64,000 nucleotides of DNA from WTAW01 sp964406575 (lineage in GTDB: Bacteria; Acidobacteriota; Aminicenantia; Aminicenantales; Aminicenantaceae): NCBI GenBank assembly GCA_964406575.1, contig CAYOSH010000020.1, positions 1-64,000 on the forward strand. The letters are read 5' to 3'. Within the stretch, counting starts at the first letter, position 1. Each line of letters starts with the position of its first letter. The position numbers and the translations under genes are program-made. A model generated the notes under the pieces. That model had not been told where the DNA came from. It ran no database searches and saw nothing but the letters and a program-made list of their open reading frames with translations. Shown here one piece after another: positions 58,726 through 64,000 of this stretch.

Positions 58726-59936
58726 AACTTGAACCGGATCCCCACCCTCACTTCGAATCCCGAAAGGTCGATGGCAGCCACCTTTGCATCCGAAACACCG
58801 GCTTCGGACGGTTTTCTTTCCCGGATGTACAGAAGGGGATAGGACTCGCGTTCTGTGATGTGGCCTTGATAAATGTAGAGAGTGCCGCTTTCTGTAGACT
58901 GGGCGCCAGTCGATTCGCTGTATTCGTCTGTCCCCTCAAAGTTTGTGATTCTGCAATAACGCCCCAGTGTTTCTATGAAAAAGCACACGTTCCCGGAAGG
59001 GTTGATCTCGATCCCCAGTCCCCCAAAAACTCCAAGGCCTTGGGCGCTGGCATCGCCCTTCCATTCCTGCCAAAAATCGGCCTCTTCGTACCGATAGGTA
59101 TAAGCACATTTGGCGAGATGATACTCTCCACCCAGCTTTATGTAGAAGGCGCGATTGGGGTAATAGCTGAGGGAAAGCCTGAAAGGGATCGACCGAACAC
59201 TCGGACGCGTTGCGTAGACCTCAACATACGTTCCATCTGGATAGTCCACATGGCTTTCCTTTTTGCCTGAAAGGTATGCAGCACCGATGTTGAGGAACAA
59301 TTTGGAGGAGAGGGCCATATTCAACTCTCCTTCAAAAATGTTTGCCGTGTGGAGAGGGGCGACTTCACCGCTTTTGGATTCCCCCAGGAGAACCTCATAA
59401 TAGTCCCCTAATCCTTTGGCTCCCGTGTTCAAGTCTCCGACGAGGATAGAGGCCATGCCACCGCAGAAGGAAACCCGGAACCTGGATTGTTGTGCCACAG
59501 AAGGAGAGGGCTTTTCTGCCGGAACTCGGACGTCCTCTGCGGGCACCTCTTCCAATTCTTCAACGCCTTCAGGTTCTTTGACAATTTCAACAGGCTCTGT
59601 GATCGTTTTTTCTTTCGGAGCGGGAAGAGCGGGCCCCTCGATCACAATGACCAGGCTTTCGTGGACGAATCCGGAAAGAACTTTGTCTTCGCCCAGCTTC
59701 ATTTGGATGACGTACCATTCGCCCTGTTTCGCTGTGGCTTGGAGGATGGTCCCTTGAGGGAGTTGATGGATGATAGCGCTTCCGATATCTGGATTCTGTC
59801 GGATGTTCGCGATCTCTGAGACAACCTTAAGTTTGATTAAAGGCTGCTGTGTTCCCTGAACTATCCCACAGAATGTGAGGAGAACACAGATTAATCCCAG
59901 CGCCCTGAAAATTCCTTTGATGCCGTGATCGTTCAA
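58722..59936 (-). CDS. SH3-domain and beta-barrel outer-membrane protein
   Basis: The 404-residue protein begins with a signal peptide, followed by a bacterial SH3-like domain (about 28-100, VVSEIANIRQNPDIGSAII and GTILQATAKQGEW), a Pro/Glu-rich linker (about 105-145) and a C-terminal barrel ending VRVGIRFKF, with terminal Phe, typical of outer-membrane proteins. TTG 59936 has GGGGAGG eight bases upstream and gives a normal signal peptide; ATG 60005 would add 23 residues and mask it. It may anchor the outer membrane to peptidoglycan. Confidence 0.78.
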   Translation of the reverse strand: MNDHGIKGIFRALGLICVLLTFCGIVQGTQQPLIKLKVVSEIANIRQNPDIGSAIIHQLPQGTILQATAKQGEWYVIQMKLGEDKVLSGFVHESLVIVIEGPALPAPKEKTITEPVEIVKEPEGVEELEEVPAEDVRVPAEKPSPSVAQQSRFRVSFCGGMASILVGDLNTGAKGLGDYYEVLLGESKSGEVAPLHTANIFEGELNMALSSKLFLNIGAAYLSGKKESHVDYPDGTYVEVYATRPSVRSIPFRLSLSYYPNRAFYIKLGGEYHLAKCAYTYRYEEADFWQEWKGDASAQGLGVFGGLGIEINPSGNVCFFIETLGRYCRITNFEGTDEYSESTGAQSTESGTLYIYQGHITERESYPLLYIRERKPSEAGVSDAKVAAIDLSGFEVRVGIRFKF

Positions 59937-60009
59937 TTTATTCGCCTCCCCGTCTAACCATTTTGATGAATTTGTCCAGAGTTCCTCGCCTCTGAAGTTT
60001 GTCATACCT

Positions 60010-60038
60010 ATTTTAACTTGTCCGGATGCATATATAAA
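60010..60038 (-). promoter_or_regulatory. Promoter of the SH3/barrel gene
   Basis: On the minus strand TTTATA (60033-60038) and TAAAAT (60010-60015) are 17 bases apart, with four and five consensus matches. Start near 60003 leaves a 67-nt leader before TTG 59936. Confidence 0.4.
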
Positions 60039-60109
60039 GGGATTTTTACTCTGAGTAAGTTTTTTTTGCGTTTGGGGCTTTTTTTATAACTAGGAGTTAA
60101 GTTTTTCAT

Positions 60110-60436
60110 TCGGATCATCCTGTCGGTTGAGGACTGATCCCGAGTACTCGGAAGTTGTTTTCTTATATGCTGGTGCGACTAAATCTGTTGGCATGTTCAT
60201 AGGCTCTGGAGTACGGACTTCCGTCTGAAAGGAGGCGAGGAGGCACCTGAAAGAATCCGCGTGCCCGAGAGATCCGATGGGGCAGCTAGGCCATGGCAAC
60301 CTGAGCGATCGAAGGAGTCCCAGAGGCAGAGGCTCCAGAAAATACGAGAGCTGAAGAAAAAGGAAAAAGGAGGGGAAGGATGAAGGGGAGGGCTCAAGCG
60401 CAGGCATTGACCAGGATGGGCATAGGAAAGAGATTG
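60110..60436. other. Unexplained structured intergenic region
   Basis: The long gap 60039-60491 has several short perfect hairpins on the plus strand: ACGG/CCGT (60213-60224), GGCAC/GTGCC (60242-60265) and GGAG/CTCC (60314-60336). The minus strand carries a 105-codon frame (60090-60407) with a protein-like C-terminal half, while a plus frame from about 60190 to 60382 is open but lacks a start codon. It may be a decayed gene or mobile element, or a structured RNA. Left undecided. Confidence 0.35.
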
Positions 60437-60466
60437 TTGCGAACGTTTTGAAAAAAGTGTTAACAT
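60437..60466 (+). promoter_or_regulatory. Promoter of the DUF1573 gene
   Basis: TTGCGA (60437-60442) and TAACAT (60461-60466) lie 18 bases apart, each with four consensus matches, about 25 bases before the ribosome site. Confidence 0.35.
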
Positions 60467-60491
60467 AAAGAGAATTTTTAAGGAGATGATC

Positions 60492-61274
60492 ATGTGGCGA
60501 AAACGATTCTCAGCTGCGTTGATTTTGACAAGCAGCATGTTTTTGATCTTTTTATTTTCAGGGTATTGTCTCTCTGCGGAAAATGGCCCAAAGATCCAAT
60601 TCGAGGAATTGAAATGGGATTTTGGCCGTAAAAAGCAGGGAGAAATCCTCACCCACACGTTCCGTTTCGAAAATGTCGGAGATGAGCCTCTTGTGATCGA
60701 AAGAGTCCGGACATCCTGCGGATGTGCGGCGGCGAGCCCCTCCAAAAAGAAATTCAACTCCGGAGAAAAAGGAGAGATCGAAGTCACTTTCAACACCCAA
60801 GGCTACTATGGAGAGCAGAATAAGTTCATCTACGTGGAGTCCAACGACCCGTCAGAGTCTGTGAAGCAGCTGATGATCACCGCCTCGGTCGAGGTCCCGC
60901 CCAGCCCCAAGATCGAGCTTGATTCTTACACCACGGATTTGGGATTGATCCTTGAAGGGGAAGAGCTGCGCACCGTGTTCAACATAAGGAACAAGGGAGA
61001 GCTGGAGCTGACTGTCACTCCTTTCCACAAAGATGCGTCGTTTTTCATCCAGGGAAAGAAATTTTCTGCCCCGTTAAAGATCGCTGCGGGAAAGACCCAA
61101 CAAGTGGAGGTCCGGATCCCCGCACGAGAAAAGATGGGATTGATCCGGGAATTTATCCGGTTGCAATCGAACGACCCGATGAGATCAACTCTGTCGCTGT
61201 ATCTTGTGGCCTATAATGTGTCCAGACAGCAGCTGAAAGAACTGTTTGACAAGTACAGGAAGGTCCTTGATTAG
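60492..61274 (+). CDS. DUF1573 periplasmic protein
   Basis: The 260-residue protein has a signal peptide or anchor (about 1-30) and a DUF1573 Ig-like domain (WDFGRKKQGEILTHTFRFENVGDEPLVI, about 40-68), with the cysteine motif TSCGC near 77. A second Ig-like repeat follows (about 140-240). ATG 60492 has AAGGAG at correct spacing; ATG 60486 directly abuts it. Role unknown; the family is common in Bacteroidetes and related phyla. Confidence 0.82.
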   Translation: MWRKRFSAALILTSSMFLIFLFSGYCLSAENGPKIQFEELKWDFGRKKQGEILTHTFRFENVGDEPLVIERVRTSCGCAAASPSKKKFNSGEKGEIEVTFNTQGYYGEQNKFIYVESNDPSESVKQLMITASVEVPPSPKIELDSYTTDLGLILEGEELRTVFNIRNKGELELTVTPFHKDASFFIQGKKFSAPLKIAAGKTQQVEVRIPAREKMGLIREFIRLQSNDPMRSTLSLYLVAYNVSRQQLKELFDKYRKVLD

Positions 61275-61304
61275 TCAGGAGATCCTTGTCGCAAGCGTGT
61301 TGAG

Positions 61305-61628
61305 ATGATCCTACTGGCGAATTTTTTGCAGGCCGTTGCCACCATTCTCCACTATGTCTCGAGGATCTATATCTTTATCATTTTTGGTCGTGTGATCCTT
61401 TCCTGGGTCCGGATCCCCTCCCTTTACCAGGTGACTGTTATCCTGTATTACCTGACCGAGCCCGTTCTCAAACCCGTACGCAAATATGTTCCGCCCTACA
61501 AAATGGGAGGGCTTGATATCAGCCCGATGATCGTCATCCTTCTCCTCATTTTTATCGACAATTTTCTCGTCAGGTCGCTTTTGATCTATGCGCAACAGAT
61601 CCTCGTGCAGCAGCCCTATTCCTTCTGA
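61305..61628 (+). CDS. YggT family membrane protein
   Basis: The 107-residue protein has two pairs of hydrophobic segments and the conserved SWVRIPSLYQ and LTEPVLKPVRKYVPP motif, diagnostic of YggT. The family is linked to cell shape, osmotic stress and division. It lies 30 nt after the DUF1573 gene. Confidence 0.88.
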   Translation: MILLANFLQAVATILHYVSRIYIFIIFGRVILSWVRIPSLYQVTVILYYLTEPVLKPVRKYVPPYKMGGLDISPMIVILLLIFIDNFLVRSLLIYAQQILVQQPYSF

Positions 61629-61697
61629 TGTCCATCGGGCACGAGCGAGCTGTTAATCCATAGAGACAGGTCATCAGGCCCATAAACAGAAGCAGGG

Positions 61698-61940
61698 ATG
61701 GATACATCAAAGACACTCACTCTGAAAGTTAAAGTCCACCCGCGGTCACGGAAACAGGAGATCACAAAGCTCGGGGCAAACGAATATAAGATCCACGTGA
61801 CCTCCCCTCCGTCAAAAGGAGAAGCCAATAGAGCAGTCTGTAAGCTGATCGCTGCCCATTGGAACATTCCCCTCTCTAGGATTAAAATCGTCGGTGGCCA
61901 CAAATCTCGAAACAAGGTCGTCTCCATCGAACATGATTGA
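61698..61940 (+). CDS. DUF167 (YggU-like) protein
   Basis: The 80-residue protein has LKVKVHPRSRKQEI and SPPSKGEANRAVCKLIA, then KIVGGHKSRNKVV, which are the conserved DUF167 motifs. yggT and yggU are neighbours in many bacteria. Function unknown. Confidence 0.9.
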   Translation: MDTSKTLTLKVKVHPRSRKQEITKLGANEYKIHVTSPPSKGEANRAVCKLIAAHWNIPLSRIKIVGGHKSRNKVVSIEHD

Positions 61941-62047
61941 TGACAATTCTAAAAAATTTGAGTTACGAGATGAGCCCGGGAAATGTTTTGAGCTTTGCTT
62001 AAAAAAAAGGGGGGAAACATGTATGATTATGGGAGATTGGAGAATAG

Positions 62048-63358
62048 ATGGAACTCTACAATCTAGTCAGTTTTTTGGGGATCTTTATCATCGCCGGATT
62101 CGCCTGGCTCTGCTCTAACAACCGGAGCGTTGTCAATTGGCACGTTGTTTTCTGGGGAGTGAGCTTGCAGCTTCTCTTCGCGTTTTTTATCTTTGTGCTG
62201 CCGGTCGGGGCCAAATTTTTTCTTTTTGTGAACGATATCGTTGTCACGATCCTCGACAGCGCGACTGCAGGGACCAGGTTTGTCTTCGGGCGGCTGGCCT
62301 TGGCCCCGGGCGCGACCAATGCCGATGGAGAAACATCACTGGGGTACTTCCTCGCCTTCCAAGGTCTCCCGACGGTGATATTTTTTGCGGCCCTGGTCTC
62401 CGCTCTCTATTACTTGAAGATCATGCCTCTTATTATTAGAGGTTTTGCTTATGTCTTCACCAAGCTGATGCGTATCAGCGGGGCGGAATCCCTCTGTGCA
62501 TCGAGCAATATTTTTGTTGGAGTGGAATCCGCTCTGGTTGTCAAACCCCATTTGAACGACATGACAAAATCAGAACTGACGACCATTCTCGCCGCTGGGA
62601 TGGGAACCATCGCCTCCACAGTGCTGGCCCTGTATGTGTTTTTTCTCCAGGATCAAATGCCCACGATCGCAGGGCACCTCGTTTCCGCTTCTGTCCTGTC
62701 CGCACCTGCAGCAGTGGTGATGTCCAAACTCATCTTCCCTGAAATAGAGAGTCCGAGGACGTTGGGCCTAAACGTCAGGCCTCATTACGAAAGAGAAGAC
62801 AATCTGATCATGGCCATCATAAACGGCGCAAACACGGGATTGAAATATTTGCTGGGCATTGTCGCTCTTTTGATCGCCTTTTTGGGAATCCTTGCCCTTC
62901 TGGATGTTATGCTGGGCTGGTTCGGAGGGCATCTCAATGGTTGGTTCGGTTGGAATATGGAGTGGTCTTTCAAATCGCTCTTGGGATATATCGCTTATCC
63001 CTTTACCCTGGTGTTAGGGGTTCCGCCTGCAGATGCCTTTGAGATCGCCAAGATCATCGGAGAGCGCACCGTGGCGACAGAGGTGGCCTCTTACAAGGAC
63101 CTTTCTCAGCTCTTAGCCCATGGCGCTCTCCAATACCCCCGATCCGCCATCATCGCTTCATACGCGCTCTGCGGGTTTGCCCATGTGGCGTCGCTGGCGA
63201 TCTTTGTCGGGGGAATTGGTGCTCTTGCTCCACAGAGAATGAAGGATCTGTCTCGCCTGGGTTTCCGTGCTCTGCTGGCAGCAACCCTTGCCTGCCTGAT
63301 GACAGGAGCTGTGGCCGGCGTTTTTTACACATCCAGCTCCATACTTTTAAACCGATAG
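62048..63358 (+). CDS. Concentrative nucleoside transporter (CNT family)
   Basis: The 436-residue polytopic protein imports nucleosides with protons or sodium. The family features are GVESALVVKPHLNDM (about 157), STVLALYVFFL and LGVPPADAFEIAKIIGER (about 325). The variant VESALV replaces the usual QTEAPL-type motif. GGAG precedes ATG 62048. The 107-nt gap before it holds nothing. Confidence 0.9.
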   Translation: MELYNLVSFLGIFIIAGFAWLCSNNRSVVNWHVVFWGVSLQLLFAFFIFVLPVGAKFFLFVNDIVVTILDSATAGTRFVFGRLALAPGATNADGETSLGYFLAFQGLPTVIFFAALVSALYYLKIMPLIIRGFAYVFTKLMRISGAESLCASSNIFVGVESALVVKPHLNDMTKSELTTILAAGMGTIASTVLALYVFFLQDQMPTIAGHLVSASVLSAPAAVVMSKLIFPEIESPRTLGLNVRPHYEREDNLIMAIINGANTGLKYLLGIVALLIAFLGILALLDVMLGWFGGHLNGWFGWNMEWSFKSLLGYIAYPFTLVLGVPPADAFEIAKIIGERTVATEVASYKDLSQLLAHGALQYPRSAIIASYALCGFAHVASLAIFVGGIGALAPQRMKDLSRLGFRALLAATLACLMTGAVAGVFYTSSSILLNR

Positions 63359-63568
63359 CCGGCGATCTGTCCGGCCAGAGACCTGCACTTTGCTCATTCT
63401 CTTTTTTTCTTGATTGAGCCAGAGTTGCCTCTCCAAAAAATGGCTCATGAGAAAAAATAGGCGCCGCCACCGTTTTTATAATGTCTTGAATATCATGGGC
63501 TGGGTTCGGGAGAAATAAAATTTGACAGCCATGCACAGAGAACAGATCGCAAAAGAGAGAAAAGAGCG

Positions 63569-63587
63569 ACTTTTTTCGCAAAAAAGT
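63569..63587. terminator. Candidate terminator hairpin after the nucleoside transporter
   Basis: ACTTTTTT and AAAAAAGT form a perfect eight-base stem over loop CGC, but without a GC-rich stem it is weak. It lies 211 bases after the transporter. The gap 63359-63654 otherwise shows only a ribosome site. Confidence 0.3.
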
Positions 63588-63654
63588 AGCCTCCCCCGTT
63601 TTTTCTTGTTAAAATAGCGTTCCAAGTCAAAACCACACAGGGAAGGAGATACTT

Positions 63655-64000
63655 ATGTCTGATTTTGTGAATAAAATCCTTTGGGCGACTGATTTTTCTG
63701 ATGAGGCGCAAGAAGCCTATCTTTATGCCGATATTTTTGCTAAGACGTTCGGGGCCAAGATTGTCGGGCTTCATGTCCTGCCCGGATTTTCCCCGGAACA
63801 CTACCAATCCGCGATCATTGTGATCGACGAGCTGAAAAGGAGAGCGAATCATATGAGAAAAGTCGCTGAGGGAAAATTCGAATCCTTTCAGAAAACAAAG
63901 GGAGTGAGCTTTGAATACATCATCGATGATGGCGCTGCATCGAAGGTTATCGTTGAAACGGCAGAGAAGGAAAAGGCTGATCTCATCGTGATCGGGAGAA
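63655..64000 (+). CDS. Universal stress protein, truncated by window end
   Basis: The first 115 residues show a UspA fold: KILWATDFSDEAQEAYLYAD (strand, then helix), GAKIVGLHVLPGF, a long helix, VSFEYIIDDGAASKVIVE and ADLIVIGR, which is the start of the nucleotide-binding G-motif. The rest is beyond 64000. AAGGAGA precedes ATG 63655 with good spacing. Its function is probably in starvation or stress survival. Confidence 0.88.
   Translation, partial: MSDFVNKILWATDFSDEAQEAYLYADIFAKTFGAKIVGLHVLPGFSPEHYQSAIIVIDELKRRANHMRKVAEGKFESFQKTKGVSFEYIIDDGAASKVIVETAEKEKADLIVIGR

Noticed and set aside
60197..60796. 199-codon minus-strand frame
   Set aside because: Most of its length is antisense to the DUF1573 gene, which has a signal peptide and recognised domain.

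Overview
The window reads as ordinary chromosome from a Gram-negative, probably anaerobic, amino-acid-using bacterium. Outer-membrane lipopolysaccharide genes are plentiful (lptD, lpxD, a heptose-phosphate kinase, a heptosyltransferase-type glycosyltransferase, an O-antigen-ligase-like protein, a WaaP-like kinase). Catabolic genes for arginine or carbamoyl phosphate and for hydroxyproline sit side by side. Base composition is close to 50% GC by eye. The gene set fits an uncultured lineage such as Aminicenantes or a relative of Acidobacteria, but this is inference; no rRNA or other decisive marker is present. No CRISPR array, prophage, integrase or intact insertion sequence was seen.

Layout. 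(1) 1-6.2 kb: a degenerate receiver protein, coaX, an unknown protein, RNase R, and a SelB-like protein that lacks its GTPase domain. (2) 6.5-14.1 kb, minus strand: arcC and argF, a 726-residue unknown protein with a highly charged tail, and three genes consistent with trans-3-hydroxy-L-proline breakdown (FAD amine/imino-acid oxidase, delta1-pyrroline-2-carboxylate reductase, hydroxyproline dehydratase). (3) 14.3-31.0 kb, plus strand: a phosphoesterase, a 41-residue basic ORF, tRNA-Val(GAC), then a long run thrS-infC-rpmI-rplT-pheS-pheT-coiled coil-zapA-(structured RNA candidate)-rny-ymdB-xseA-xseB-ispA-dxs-tlyA-nadK. Most junctions overlap or nearly touch. infC uses an AUU start and its end overlaps rpmI by 77 nt. 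(4) 31.2-33.9 kb: glgA, trxA, trxB. (5) 34.3-36.5 kb: an AT-richer ECF sigma factor, a single-pass membrane protein and a large membrane-anchored protein.

(6) 36.6-40.3 kb, minus strand: the F-type ATP synthase membrane sector (atpZ-like, atpI, atpB, atpE), then yihY and lpxD. The c subunit carries residues expected of sodium binding. (7) 40.5-48.9 kb, plus strand: lptD, dTDP-sugar genes, two tandem GDP-mannose-type dehydratase/reductase paralogues and a lipoprotein parvulin. (8) 48.9-55.6 kb, minus strand: purF, heptose kinase, PHP protein, O-antigen-ligase-like protein, GT9 glycosyltransferase and a Trm112-like zinc protein. (9) 55.9-64 kb: WaaP-like kinase, glycosidase-fold protein and methyltransferase in a tight operon; a convergent SH3/beta-barrel outer-membrane protein; a DUF1573 protein, YggT, DUF167, a CNT nucleoside transporter and a universal-stress protein cut by the window end.

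The most unusual elements are a dispersed family of short inverted-repeat elements in four intergenic gaps, the GTPase-less SelB-like protein, a PheT without its tRNA-binding domain, the candidate structured RNA between zapA and rny, and the sigma-factor island. All positions of domains are estimates from reading the sequence.
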